Positions 53,949-63,839 of a DNA stretch of 64,000 nucleotides are shown one piece after another. The position numbers and the translations under genes were made by a program. The DNA is from Floridanema evergladense. GTDB taxonomy: Bacteria; Cyanobacteriota; Cyanobacteriia; Cyanobacteriales; Aerosakkonemataceae. The stretch lies in NCBI RefSeq assembly GCF_041929205.1, contig NZ_JBHFNT010000116.1. One strand, written 5' to 3'. The stretch's first letter is position 1. Each line of letters opens with the position of its first letter. The notes beneath the pieces are model-generated. The model saw nothing but the letters and a program-made list of their open reading frames with translations, had not been told where the DNA came from and searched no databases.

Positions 53949-54812
53949 ATGAAAACAAACTTATCAAGTGCTATTGAGCAATTATGCTCTGAAGCCATTC
54001 TCTATGAAGATTTTAAAAACATTACGAACAGTTTAGAAATACTTATCGCTTCAAAAAATGCTTCATTACCAGAAGAAGGACTTGAACAACTTCGAGAAAT
54101 ATGGAAATCTCTAAAAGAATCTGACATTTTTGATAAACCATTGACACGAGCAGCCAGAAAAATAGATGCAATAAGTCTCTCAATTAGTAGGGTGTTAACG
54201 AAATTTAGAGAGTTCTTTAGTGATAAAGAATATCACGAATTAAATAAAATTTCTTCTAGTGGTTTTGCCGTAGCACAAGTCATGAAAGGAATACACTACA
54301 TAAATAAATCATTGATACATGATCAAACAACTATAAATTTAGCTAATTTTACAAAAGGCATAAATCTCTTGTCCAAAGGATTAAAAGAAAATCCCAAACT
54401 AATTCACCTAGACGATTATGAAAATTTTAAAGAATTAGGAGAAGTCGCAATAGAAATAAGTAAAAAAATAAATGAAGAATCAGTTCAATTAGATGAGGAA
54501 GAATCAACAGAAGAGCATAAAAAATATAAAGAAGTCATACATTTAAGCGGCATTTCCATTTTATGGTCAGTAGGACAATTTGAAAATAAAATAAAAAAAC
54601 AAAGAAGCTTTGGGACAATTGAAGACTTTGTAGAGTACATAGATAATGGAGACGAAGAGGAAAAGAGAAGAAGAAAGAAAAAACAAATTGATCTTATAGA
54701 TTTATGGATAGATAGTCCTTCAAATGAGGAAGAAGATACAGAGGAGTGCTTTAAAAACATTGATGAAAGAAGAAAGCGAAAATTGTTTACCAACATTATT
54801 AATAATTCTTGA
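53949..54812 (+). CDS. AT-rich helical hypothetical protein, partner of a PIN nuclease
   Basis: The 287-residue protein is largely helical and charged (KINEESVQLDEEESTEEHKK, EEEKRRRKKKQIDLIDLWID). It has no signal peptide or recognised domain. Base composition is clearly more AT-rich than its neighbours, suggesting acquisition by transfer. It overlaps the PIN gene downstream by about 50 nt, so the two are coupled. An antitoxin or regulatory role is possible but unusual at this size. Confidence 0.65.
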   Translation: MKTNLSSAIEQLCSEAILYEDFKNITNSLEILIASKNASLPEEGLEQLREIWKSLKESDIFDKPLTRAARKIDAISLSISRVLTKFREFFSDKEYHELNKISSSGFAVAQVMKGIHYINKSLIHDQTTINLANFTKGINLLSKGLKENPKLIHLDDYENFKELGEVAIEISKKINEESVQLDEEESTEEHKKYKEVIHLSGISILWSVGQFENKIKKQRSFGTIEDFVEYIDNGDEEEKRRRKKKQIDLIDLWIDSPSNEEEDTEECFKNIDERRKRKLFTNIINNS

Positions 54813-55278
54813 TACTGGGATTTTAGGCTTATTAACCAATCCTAAATGCAGCAAAGCTCAATTGAGATGTAAAAATTGGTTCAGAAAAATTACTGAAAAT
54901 AAACAGATAGAAATCACCACTTCTGAGATTTGTGATTATGAACTAAGGAGAGAGCTAATAAGATGTAAAAAACATGAGGGATTGAAAAGATTAAACGAAT
55001 TTAGGGATACTTTTGGGTGCTTGGAAGTAACAAGAGATGTACTTGATAAAGCTGCTCAATTATGGGCTTGGGCAAGAGAAACTAACCAAGCAACAGCACA
55101 TGATGAATCCATTGATGCTGATGTAATACTATCAGCCCAATCAATCATACTAAGCAGCGAATATAATAAGTCTTCAATCATTGCTACAACTAATACAAAA
55201 CATTTAGACAGATACACACCTTCTCTGCATTGGGAAGAAGCAACAATAGAAAATTGTATTAAAAGATGTCAAAAATAA
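54763..55278 (+). CDS. PIN-domain nuclease (VapC-like)
   Basis: The protein has a PIN fold: the first acidic residue in IILDTGILGLLTNP, then EICDYELRRELIRC, SIDADVILSAQS and IIATTNTKHLDRY near the end. These match the four-acid active site of PIN ribonucleases, including VapC toxins. ATG at 54763 is chosen; an upstream in-frame start at 54724 is possible. It shares the AT-rich bias of the upstream gene. Confidence 0.8.
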   Translation: MKEESENCLPTLLIILDTGILGLLTNPKCSKAQLRCKNWFRKITENKQIEITTSEICDYELRRELIRCKKHEGLKRLNEFRDTFGCLEVTRDVLDKAAQLWAWARETNQATAHDESIDADVILSAQSIILSSEYNKSSIIATTNTKHLDRYTPSLHWEEATIENCIKRCQK

Positions 55279-55359
55279 TTTTTAAAGAAGGAAACAGGGA
55301 ACAGAACAAGTAAAATCTAATTCACTTGTGTTTCCCTGCCCCTCTGCCCCTCTGCCCCT

Positions 55360-55881
55360 TCAGAGTTCTACAAATTCGTACACTACAACACCAGTATCCG
55401 GGTCGTTATCAATTCTGACATAGCCAGCTTTGACTAATTGCATTAATGCGGCTTCTATTTCAGAAAAAGTCATATCTGTATCCATAACTGCTTGAGTTAC
55501 TGAGAGTTTGCCACCTCTAGCAGCTGCGGTTTTAACTAATTTAACCATTAATCGATCGCGATTTAACGGCATAGTTTGGGAAACAGCTGGTTGATTTAAA
55601 GGTATGCCATTGGGTGTATAACCGAATTTACCTTGAAACTTTAAGTTATGCTCTTCTACCATTCCGGGAATTAGGAATAAATCAATAAATTGTCCTATTC
55701 CAAATAAGCCAAATGTACATAGCCAAATAAAACCTGTGAACATTTTGCGATTGTAGATGCGGTGTAAACCGTGTATCTGTAGCAAGCAAGCTAACCAAAG
55801 TAGGTAGCTGGTGCCAATATTATTACCAATGTTACTGTTAACGTTATTCATTGCTGAATTAGTTACTTGGTGATGGTGCAT
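55360..55881 (-). CDS. TM2-domain protein with a C-terminal winged-helix-like region
   Basis: The 173-residue protein has a TM2-type pair of hydrophobic helices (about 25-75, SYLLWLACLLQIHGLHRIYN, then GFIWLCTFGLFGIGQFIDLF). The C-terminal half (about 110-170) resembles a small winged helix (KLSVTQAVMDTDMTFSEIEA). TM2 proteins are membrane proteins of varied function. The soluble end could sense or bind nucleic acid, without direct evidence. Confidence 0.83.
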   Translation of the reverse strand: MHHHQVTNSAMNNVNSNIGNNIGTSYLLWLACLLQIHGLHRIYNRKMFTGFIWLCTFGLFGIGQFIDLFLIPGMVEEHNLKFQGKFGYTPNGIPLNQPAVSQTMPLNRDRLMVKLVKTAAARGGKLSVTQAVMDTDMTFSEIEAALMQLVKAGYVRIDNDPDTGVVVYEFVEL

Positions 55882-56089
55882 TTTTTTATGATAGTTATTC
55901 TGTTATTGAGTGTTGTATATCTCTTGAATAGCGACTTTTTGTAACAAACCTTGACACATTGTTGCAAGTCTTAATACGATCGCTCATCTAATCCAGCCAA
56001 TAGCTTGGTAGACTAAAACCCATGCCCATAACAAGCGTCGCATTATCGGCAGCGATCGATCTTAACTAGATCAAAAAATAGAGACACCT

Positions 56090-57166
56090 ATGGTAGATTC
56101 CCTTAAGAAACCCAGTTTTGAAGAATTACGTCCGGGAATAAAAGTTCCGGCAAAAGAAACCATCCTCACGCCTCGGTTTTATACCACCGACTTTGACGAA
56201 ATGGCGCGGATGGATATCTCACCCAACGAAGACGAACTGAGAGCGATTTTAGAAGAGTTCCGTGCTGATTATAATCGTCATCACTTTGTCCGGGATGCAG
56301 AATTTGAACAATCCTGGGACCACATCGACGGGGAAACTCGCAGGTTGTTCGTTGAGTTCCTAGAACGTTCCTGTACTGCTGAGTTCTCAGGATTCCTACT
56401 TTACAAGGAACTAGGAAGACGCTTAAAAGATAAAAGTCCGGTTTTGGCAGAATGCTTTAACCTGATGTCACGGGATGAAGCGCGTCACGCAGGTTTCCTC
56501 AACAAGGCGCTGTCTGACTTTAACCTATCCTTAGACTTAGGATTCCTGACAAAAAGCCGGAAATACACCTTCTTTAAACCAAAATTTATTTTCTACGCCA
56601 CCTACCTTTCCGAAAAGATTGGTTACTGGCGTTATATCACCATTTATCGCCACTTGGAAGCTCATCCTGAAGACCGAGTTTATCCCATTTTCCGTTTCTT
56701 TGAAAACTGGTGCCAGGATGAAAACCGTCACGGTGACTTCTTTGATGCGGTAATGAGAGCACAACCGGAAACTTTGAACGATTGGAAGGCGAAACTCTGG
56801 TGTCGGTTCTTCCTGTTGTCGGTGTTTGCTACCATGTACCTCAACGACATTCAGCGGGCTGATTTCTATGCTGCAATTGGTCTAAATGCACGGGATTATG
56901 ATATTTACGTGATTGAAAAGACCAATGAAACAGCTGGTAGAGTGTTCCCGGTAATTTTGGATGTGGATAATCCAGAATTTTATCAGCGTTTGGATGTATG
57001 CGTTCAGAATAATGCAAAATTAACTGCGATCGCAAACTCCAATCAGCCAAAATTCCTGCAATTATTGCGGAAATTACCTCTGTATATTTCTAACGGTTGG
57101 CAATTCTTGAGGTTGTATTTCATGAAACCAATTGATGTTACATCTTTGCAAGGAACAGTCAAGTAG
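56090..57166 (+). CDS. acsF: Mg-protoporphyrin IX monomethyl ester oxidative cyclase AcsF
   Basis: The 358-residue diiron protein has LTPRFYTTDFDEMARMDISP near the N-terminus. Metal-binding motifs are SRDEARHAGFLNKAL and CQDENRHGDFFDAV, with Glu-containing helices before each. It uses oxygen to form the fifth ring of chlorophyll. Cyanobacteria often have two copies for high and low oxygen; this could be either. A clear terminator follows. Confidence 0.97.
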   Translation: MVDSLKKPSFEELRPGIKVPAKETILTPRFYTTDFDEMARMDISPNEDELRAILEEFRADYNRHHFVRDAEFEQSWDHIDGETRRLFVEFLERSCTAEFSGFLLYKELGRRLKDKSPVLAECFNLMSRDEARHAGFLNKALSDFNLSLDLGFLTKSRKYTFFKPKFIFYATYLSEKIGYWRYITIYRHLEAHPEDRVYPIFRFFENWCQDENRHGDFFDAVMRAQPETLNDWKAKLWCRFFLLSVFATMYLNDIQRADFYAAIGLNARDYDIYVIEKTNETAGRVFPVILDVDNPEFYQRLDVCVQNNAKLTAIANSNQPKFLQLLRKLPLYISNGWQFLRLYFMKPIDVTSLQGTVK

Positions 57167-57190
57167 CTTTCATTAGTTGCTCCTTGATTA

Positions 57191-57223
57191 AAACGGTTCT
57201 GCCAATAGCGGAACCGTTTTTTT
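57191..57223 (+). terminator. Intrinsic terminator of acsF
   Basis: AACGGTTC and GAACCGTT form a perfect 8-bp stem around TGCCAATAGCG, followed by a run of Ts. It lies about 25 nt after the acsF stop. Confidence 0.85.
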
Positions 57224-57286
57224 GGCAATGATATAGTATCCTATGTTCTTATAAATCTCCAGCCACTTGGTAAAAATCCACACAAG

Positions 57287-58015
57287 ATGAAATTAAATTA
57301 CTGGTTTCTATTAATTAGCGGTTGCTTAACTCTGGTAGCGACACCTACTTGGGGACAAATCTCCGAACCTCAATCCACTCCCCAAACTCCAGAACCAGCA
57401 ACGCCTAACTCGTCAGCGAGAGATTTAGATTTAAGTCCAGAAATTATGGAAAATAGTCCGGTTTTGCGGCGTTGGATGCGGAAAGTTCCTAATGTTTTGG
57501 AGAGTATTAGAAACGATCCAAGTTTTCGCACCAGGTTAAGGTTAGGTTATTCTCAGTATACTTCGGACGATCGCTCATCAGGAATTAAAGTAGGGGTAGA
57601 AGATATATTTTTGGGGAAAACTGGATTAACTGTAAGTGGCGAATATAACACTTCCTTTGATGGTGATTACTCTCTTTATGGTGGAGATTTACGTTACTAT
57701 ATCTTGCCCTTGGGTGGTTATATTAATATTGCCCCAGTAATCGGCTATCGTCGCATAGAAACTGACAGATACGATACTAGTGGTGTAAATGTTGGTGCAA
57801 AGTTGTTGTTTGTGTTCTCTCGCACTGGCGCAGGTGATATTTCTTTAACTCAAAGTTGGGTTTCTCCTGGTACTAGCGAAGAGGTGGGTTTGACGACTAT
57901 TTCTGTTGGTTATGCTTTAACTGAAAATATTCGCTTATCTACAGATATTCAAAAACAAAATGCTAGGCAAAGAAAGGATAATCGAATAGGAATTGTTTTG
58001 GAATGGATGCTTTAA
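57287..58015 (+). CDS. Exported hypothetical protein, probably a small beta-barrel
   Basis: The 242-residue protein has a signal peptide (about 1-24, LVATPTWGQ) and a Pro-rich linker, then alternating beta-strands rich in Gly and aromatics (GGDLRYYILPLGGYINIAPV, ISVGYALTENIRLSTDIQ). It ends in Leu after VLEWML. The profile suits an outer-membrane barrel or lipid-binding beta protein. The family is not recognised. Confidence 0.75.
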   Translation: MKLNYWFLLISGCLTLVATPTWGQISEPQSTPQTPEPATPNSSARDLDLSPEIMENSPVLRRWMRKVPNVLESIRNDPSFRTRLRLGYSQYTSDDRSSGIKVGVEDIFLGKTGLTVSGEYNTSFDGDYSLYGGDLRYYILPLGGYINIAPVIGYRRIETDRYDTSGVNVGAKLLFVFSRTGAGDISLTQSWVSPGTSEEVGLTTISVGYALTENIRLSTDIQKQNARQRKDNRIGIVLEWML

Positions 58016-58129
58016 ATTCCCGAATTTTGCCAGAAGTCGGGAATTTTCTGCAAGTCAATTTTCTGCTGCTGATTTTGTCAGGGTTTAATGACTACTTAAA
58101 CAGATGCGATCGAAGTAATTAAATTTTTA

Positions 58130-58211
58130 TGCGGATGAAAGGACTTGAACCTTCACTCCTTGCGGAACCAGAACCTAAATCTGGCGCGTCTGCCAATTCC
58201 GCCACATCCGC
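58130..58211 (-). tRNA. tRNA-Leu (UAG anticodon)
   Basis: The minus strand gives acceptor GCGGATG paired with CATCCGC and discriminator A. The anticodon arm is CCAGA-TTTAGGT-TCTGG, which puts TAG in the anticodon. A long variable arm and the T-loop GGTTCAAGTCC confirm a class II leucine tRNA. The CCA end is not encoded. Confidence 0.97.
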
Positions 58212-58446
58212 TCGAATCTATATAATAACAGATTTATACAGTAAATGAGTATAGCAGATTTTTTTCCGCAGCGAACCAACATCAACTGTAAATCCCAGGC
58301 AAGTTCAACAGATTACTGAACTAGTGGTAAAGATTTTAGCAGCAACTGACCTAAAAGTGTAGCTTCGATTAAAACTGGATTTAGCAGAATAAAGGGAAAT
58401 TAGCGATCGGGTATTGGGAAATAGGATTCCTTGTAGCTAAGATGAA

Positions 58447-58482
58447 AAAAAAGCGATTTCAGTTTTCTGGAAATCGCTTTTT
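58447..58482. terminator. Bidirectional terminator
   Basis: AAAAAGCGATTTC and GGAAATCGCTTTTT form a stem with A and T runs on the two sides, around the loop AGTTTTCT. It could end transcription from either direction. Confidence 0.7.
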
Positions 58483-58598
58483 ATGAAAAAATTTTGAGGT
58501 AATGGCAGTTATGGTTAATTTGGCTAGAGTGCTTGCAGATTCATCTGCTAAACTAACACCTACAAACTTATAACTTCCTTCTGCCTTTCTTTATAAAA

Positions 58599-58883
58599 CT
58601 ATGCTTCGACTTTCACACCTTTCCAAAATGCCACATATCCTTCAATGTTTTTAGCACGATCTTTAGTTTGGGGATAGTACCAAGCAGCATCTTCGTTTTG
58701 TTGTCCGTCTACTTCAATAGTGTAGTAACTGGCGACTCCTTTCCAAGGACAGGTGGTGTGTGTGTTACTTTCTTTGAAGTATTCTTTGTTGATAGTGTCG
58801 GGGGGGAAGTAATGATTTCCTTCTACTACCTCTGTGCGATCGCTTTCTGCTAAAGTAGCACCATTCCAAACAGCTTTCGGCAT
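58599..58883 (-). CDS. DUF427 protein
   Basis: The 94-residue protein has MPKAVWNGATLAESDRTEVV, HTTCPWKGVASYYTIEVDG and DAAWYYPQTKDRA, diagnostic of DUF427. The family is small and beta-rich, and is widespread in cyanobacteria and other bacteria. Function is not known. Confidence 0.9.
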   Translation of the reverse strand: MPKAVWNGATLAESDRTEVVEGNHYFPPDTINKEYFKESNTHTTCPWKGVASYYTIEVDGQQNEDAAWYYPQTKDRAKNIEGYVAFWKGVKVEA

Positions 58884-59007
58884 AAGTGATTTTTCCCTTG
58901 CTAAATTGCCAGTACAATTATTAGGATAAACTAATCGTCGATCGAATCATCCCTGTCTAGCGATGGTTATACAATATTCCTAGCATCAGCGCACTACTGA
59001 TTAAATC

Positions 59008-61167
59008 ATGTCCCAGTTTCCCTCCCTGGAAAAGGCACTCAAACACTACTTTGGTTACGATAGCTTTCGGCCCGGACAAAAGCAAATAGTCGAACAAGCT
59101 TTAAAAAACCAAGACTCATTAATTGTTATGCCTACTGGCGGTGGCAAATCTCTTTGCTTTCAACTGCCAGCCATGTTAAAAAAGGGATTAACAGTGGTAG
59201 TATCGCCGCTAATTTCTCTGATGCAAGACCAAGTGGAAGCATTACGAAATAATGGTATTTCCGCAACTTTTCTGAATAGTAGTATAAATAGTTGGCAAGT
59301 GCGCCATCGAGAAGAAAGTATTCGTAATGGTCATACTAAATTACTTTATGTTGCCCCGGAAAGGTTATTAAGTGAAAAGTTTTTACCATTCTTAGATTTA
59401 GTGCAGCATCAAGTAGGAATTGCAGGTTTTGCTATTGATGAAGCGCACTGTGTTTCTGAGTGGGGACATGACTTTCGTCCTGAATATCGGCAATTGAAAT
59501 TGTTACGTCAACGTTATCCAGATGTGCCAGTAATGGCATTAACTGCTACTGCTACCGAAAGAGTTCGCCAAGATATTATTCAACAGTTACATTTACAAAA
59601 TCCTTTTATTCACATTGCGAGTTTTAATCGACAAAATCTTTATTACGAAATTCGTCCCAAAGCTAAAAGCAGTTATACAGAATTATTATTACAAATTCGG
59701 CAAGCTAAAGGTGCGGTAATTGTTTATTGTCTCAGTCGCAAGGGCGTTGATGAATTAACCTTGAGATTGCAAAAAGATGAGGTGAATGCTTTGCCTTATC
59801 ATGCAGGTTTAAGTGATGAAGAACGCAGCGTTAATCAAACAAGGTTTATCCGGGATGATGTGCAAGTAATGGTTGCTACCGTTGCTTTTGGTATGGGAAT
59901 TAATAAACCGGATGTGCGGTTAGTAATTCACTACGATTTACCTCGAAATATCGAAAGTTACTATCAAGAAGCAGGGAGGGCGGGCAGAGATGGGGAACCT
60001 GCTGATTGTACCATTTATTTTAGTTATGGCGACCTCAAAAAAATTGAATGGGCGATCGATCAAAAAAGCGACGAACAAGAACAAAAAATTGCCCGTCAAC
60101 AGTTACGGAGAATGATCGATTATGCTGAAGGAACAGATTGTCGGCGGACAATTCAATTAAGTTATTTTGGGGAATATTTTGCGGGAAATTGCGGTAAGTG
60201 TGATAATTGTTGCCATCCAAAACCTACGGAAGATTGGACAATTGAAGCGATGAAATTTCTCTCTTGTGTCGCTAGATGTAAAGAAAGATTTGGGATGAAT
60301 TATATTATTGATGTTTTGCGAGGTTCTAAAAATCAGAAAATTTTACAGAATAAACATCATGAACTTTCTACTTATGGAATTGGTAAAGATAAGACTGCTG
60401 ATGAGTGGAAGTTTTTGGGCCGATCGCTAATTCACCAAGGTATATTAGAACAAAGCACAGATGGTTATGCTATCCTCAAACTTAATGGGTTAAGTTGGGA
60501 AGTCATGCGCCGACAGCGGCAAGTTTTTCTCGCAATTCCTACGCAAAAGAAAGTAACACAAGAAGAGAAAAACCTGAAAAAAGCCGGGATGGAAGTATTA
60601 TATGAAAGATTGCGGGCGCTGCGGAAAAAACTAGCTGACGATCAAGGCGTTCCTCCTTACGTAATTTTCCATGATTCAACTTTAAAATTAATGGCGCAAG
60701 TTCAACCCGAAACTTTATTAGCATTTGGAGAATTGTCAGGAGTTGGTAGCAGTAAACTCTCCCAATATGGGGCAGTTTTTTTAAAAGAAATTCGCGCTTA
60801 TCGCCAAGAAAAAGGTTTATCAGTAGCTACTGATAACGGGAAAATTGAAACCCCAGCACCATCGACAACTCAATTAATGAGTTTACACTTATTTCAGCAG
60901 GGTTTGAATGTTGAAGAAATTGCCCAACAACGCAATCTCAAACCTAGTACAATTTTCGTACATTTAGCAGAATTGTGGGAAATGGGGGAAACGGTAGATA
61001 TAGATAAATTAGTTTCTCCCGAACGGCAAAAAGTTATTTGGAAAGCAATGCAAGAAATTGGTAATGCTGAATTGTTAAAGCCAATTTACGAATATCTTGA
61101 AGAAGAATATAGCTATGGAGAAATTCGCATAGTTCGCGCTTTATGGAGAGAGAAACAAAATAACTAA
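59008..61167 (+). CDS. recQ: ATP-dependent DNA helicase RecQ
   Basis: The 719-residue protein has Walker A VMPTGGGKSLCFQLPA and the DEAH box DEAHCVSEWGHDFRPEY. It also has motif VI YYQEAGRAGRDGEPA and the zinc-binding NCGKCDNCCHP. A winged-helix RQC region, an HRDC domain (about 515-595) and a C-terminal helix-turn-helix (LNVEEIAQQRNLKPSTIFVH) follow. It unwinds DNA in the 3'-to-5' direction in recombination and fork repair. Confidence 0.96.
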   Translation: MSQFPSLEKALKHYFGYDSFRPGQKQIVEQALKNQDSLIVMPTGGGKSLCFQLPAMLKKGLTVVVSPLISLMQDQVEALRNNGISATFLNSSINSWQVRHREESIRNGHTKLLYVAPERLLSEKFLPFLDLVQHQVGIAGFAIDEAHCVSEWGHDFRPEYRQLKLLRQRYPDVPVMALTATATERVRQDIIQQLHLQNPFIHIASFNRQNLYYEIRPKAKSSYTELLLQIRQAKGAVIVYCLSRKGVDELTLRLQKDEVNALPYHAGLSDEERSVNQTRFIRDDVQVMVATVAFGMGINKPDVRLVIHYDLPRNIESYYQEAGRAGRDGEPADCTIYFSYGDLKKIEWAIDQKSDEQEQKIARQQLRRMIDYAEGTDCRRTIQLSYFGEYFAGNCGKCDNCCHPKPTEDWTIEAMKFLSCVARCKERFGMNYIIDVLRGSKNQKILQNKHHELSTYGIGKDKTADEWKFLGRSLIHQGILEQSTDGYAILKLNGLSWEVMRRQRQVFLAIPTQKKVTQEEKNLKKAGMEVLYERLRALRKKLADDQGVPPYVIFHDSTLKLMAQVQPETLLAFGELSGVGSSKLSQYGAVFLKEIRAYRQEKGLSVATDNGKIETPAPSTTQLMSLHLFQQGLNVEEIAQQRNLKPSTIFVHLAELWEMGETVDIDKLVSPERQKVIWKAMQEIGNAELLKPIYEYLEEEYSYGEIRIVRALWREKQNN

Positions 61168-61580
61168 ACGATGACTAAAGTCCTCACAACAAACCAAATT
61201 TATTACCAGTCTTTTGTAACGACTTTAGTCGTATGTTTGTTGATTTTGTTACATTAATTTACATTAACTGAGCTTTCAGCTTGATTCGATTTGACAAATG
61301 CCAATGCTCTGGGTAAAGTGATGCAGATGATGGTGTTTACTAAAGTTAGCAATAGACAATCTGTTAATGTCATATTCATAGCCCCTTGATAAAAATTTCT
61401 CCTTTATTATTTTTAGCTAAAAACCTGGAGAACGGTGCAAAAATGGATTTTGAATTACTTGTGAATTATATAAGCTAAGCTAAACAATAGCGGGTTTGTG
61501 CATGAACGATCGGGAATTTGCCCAGACAAAAGTGATTCTGTCCACAGTTAATCGCTAAAATATTTAACCTAAGAGTTAAG
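61168..61580. other. Spacer of 413 nt with ACGACTTTAGTCGT hairpin
   Basis: No gene is seen. ACGATGACTAAAGTCCTCAC and GTAACGACTTTAGTCGTATG lie at about 61168-61235 and belong to the dispersed CGACTAAAGTCG repeat. The rest is AT-rich leader of the next gene. Confidence 0.6.
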
Positions 61581-63605
61581 GTGAAAGCGGAAGTGGTTAA
61601 AGAAATGACTATGAAAAACTCTGCTAGTGCTCTCAGTTCTTACAGAATGTCCGATCTAGAACGGGAAAAGCTGAAACTCGTTGTAGATTACTCTTTTGCC
61701 CAATCTTTGCCGGAAATTTGGCCGATCGCAGCCCAAAAATTCGCCAATGCGATCGCACTTCACGATCCGCACAGTAAACCAGAGATTGTACTGACCTATC
61801 CCCAACTTTACCAGCAAATTCAGCAATTTGCAGCTGGATTGCAAGCCAATGGCTTATTGTCATTAGTAGAAAGCGATGATTCTGGAGATCCGCCCCGTGT
61901 CGCCCTAATTTCTGACAATAGTTATCGGTGGATGATTGCCGACCAAGGGATTATGATGGCTGGGGGAGTAGATGTAGTGCGCTCCTCCGCTGCGGAAACA
62001 GAAGAATTATTGTATATTATCGAGCATAGCGGTAGTACGGTTTTAGTAGTAGAAGATGTAAAGACGCTGAAAAAATTAGGCGATCGGCTTTTGAAATTCC
62101 CCATCCAACTGATAGTTTTACTCACAGATGAAAAACTGGAAAGTTTCGGAGAAATTAAAGTTCTCAACTTTTCACAAGTCATGGCAGATGGGGCATCTCA
62201 AGAGTTAAAACTAATTAAGCAAAATCACAACACCCTCGCCACTTTACTTTATACCTCTGGAACCACCGGAAAACCCAAAGGCGTAAGATTAACTCACGGA
62301 AATTTACTGCATCAACTTACCACCTTGGGCGCAATTATCCAACCTCATGTCGGAGATATTGCCCTTTCCATTCTTCCCACTTGGCATACTTTTGGGCGGA
62401 CTGCGGAATATTTTGTTCTGTCTCAAGGTTGCCACCAAATTTACACTACTATTCGCTACATTAAACAAGACTTCAAAGACTTTAAACCTCAATACATGAT
62501 CGGTGTTCCGCGACTTTTAGAATCAGTTTATGAAGGCGTGCAAAAGAAATTCCGGGAACAACCAGAGAATAAGCAAAAATTAGTTAATAACCTGTTGGAA
62601 TTTAGTCTACGGCACATTCAAGGAAAACGAATTTGGCAAGGTTTAGGATTAAAACCTCATCCACCTGCATTGGGTGAAAAACTATTAGGAGGACTGCAAG
62701 CAATTATTTATTGGCCCTTGCATTTTTTAGGGGAAAAGTTAGTATATAAAACAGTCAGAGAAGCTACTGGTGGCAGAATGAAGTATTTTATCAGTGGTGG
62801 TGGTTCTCTGGCGATGCACTTGGAAAATTTCTATCAAATTGTTGGGTTAGAAATTTTGGTGGGATATGGTTTAACCGAAACTTCCCCCGTGACTCACGCC
62901 CGTCGTTATTGGCATAATTTAAGAGGTTCTGCGGGACAACCCATTCCCGGTACGGAGGCGAAAATAGTCGATCCAGAAACTCGCCAAGCTTTACCTGTGG
63001 GGAAAACTGGGATCGTGTTGCTGCGGGGGCCACAGGTGATGCAAGGATATTATAAGAACCCGGAAGCTACGAAAAAAGCGATCGACCCCGAAGGTTGGTT
63101 CGATAGCGGTGACTTGGGATGGTTAACCGAAAATAACGATTTGGTGCTGACTGGAAGACAGAAAGATACAATCGTTCTGACTAACGGCGAGAATATTGAA
63201 CCTCAACCAATTGAAGATGCTTGTTTGCGTAGTTCTTATATCGATCAGATTATGCTAGTAGGGCAGGATCAGCGATCGCTAGGTGCTCTAATTGTGCCAA
63301 ACATCGAAGCTCTCAAGCAATGGGCAGCTTCGCAAAACTTACAATTAGTCTTACTTAACGAAACCTTCTCCGCTGCCCAAGAACAAATCACATTTGATAG
63401 TAAGATTGTTCAGGAATTATTCCGCAAAGAACTGACTCGCGAAGTGCAGAACCGTCCCGGTTTCCGTCCTGACGATCGCATTGGCCCTTTCAGATTGCTT
63501 GAGGAACCGTTTTCGATCGAAAATGGAATGTTAACTCAAACATTGAAAGTCCGCCGACCTGTCGTGATGGAACGCTATCGCGATATGATCGACGGGATGT
63601 TCTAA
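61581..63605 (+). CDS. AMP-binding acyl-ACP/acyl-CoA synthetase
   Basis: The 674-residue protein has the P-loop LLYTSGTTGKPKGVRLTHGN, the FAD/ANL motifs VGYGLTETSPVTHA and GWFDSGDLGWLTENNDLVLT, and NGENIEPQPIEDACLRSSYI. The length and N-terminus suit the cyanobacterial Aas enzyme that activates free fatty acids for recycling into lipids. A chain-length preference cannot be deduced. GTG is the first start; ATG at 61605 or 61611 is possible. Confidence 0.92.
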   Translation: MKAEVVKEMTMKNSASALSSYRMSDLEREKLKLVVDYSFAQSLPEIWPIAAQKFANAIALHDPHSKPEIVLTYPQLYQQIQQFAAGLQANGLLSLVESDDSGDPPRVALISDNSYRWMIADQGIMMAGGVDVVRSSAAETEELLYIIEHSGSTVLVVEDVKTLKKLGDRLLKFPIQLIVLLTDEKLESFGEIKVLNFSQVMADGASQELKLIKQNHNTLATLLYTSGTTGKPKGVRLTHGNLLHQLTTLGAIIQPHVGDIALSILPTWHTFGRTAEYFVLSQGCHQIYTTIRYIKQDFKDFKPQYMIGVPRLLESVYEGVQKKFREQPENKQKLVNNLLEFSLRHIQGKRIWQGLGLKPHPPALGEKLLGGLQAIIYWPLHFLGEKLVYKTVREATGGRMKYFISGGGSLAMHLENFYQIVGLEILVGYGLTETSPVTHARRYWHNLRGSAGQPIPGTEAKIVDPETRQALPVGKTGIVLLRGPQVMQGYYKNPEATKKAIDPEGWFDSGDLGWLTENNDLVLTGRQKDTIVLTNGENIEPQPIEDACLRSSYIDQIMLVGQDQRSLGALIVPNIEALKQWAASQNLQLVLLNETFSAAQEQITFDSKIVQELFRKELTREVQNRPGFRPDDRIGPFRLLEEPFSIENGMLTQTLKVRRPVVMERYRDMIDGMF

Positions 63606-63839
63606 AAACATCAGTGAGAAGTTATGAGGGTTTACGCTGCAATTGTCGGGTAAATCCCAGCATAAGGCAAAAGCAAGGGTGAAGTAGAAAACAGCCTATT
63701 TCACTCTTTCGCCTTGAACAATTAAAATGCACATTGCAGGTAAAAATGCAAATTAAAAGTTTAAATAGATTTGCAATTTTCCTTTAACTTCGGCTGATGA
63801 AACATCGCTCCTTAACCACAATAAAAGTTAAACTTAGTC

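Larger units (their letters stand above)
58016..58598. other. Spacer with tRNA-Leu and a terminator
   Basis: No protein gene is seen. The tRNA is at 58130-58211 (minus). The part 58212-58440 has no clear feature. The hairpin at 58447-58482 and the AT-rich stretch to 58598 complete the spacer. Confidence 0.7.
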
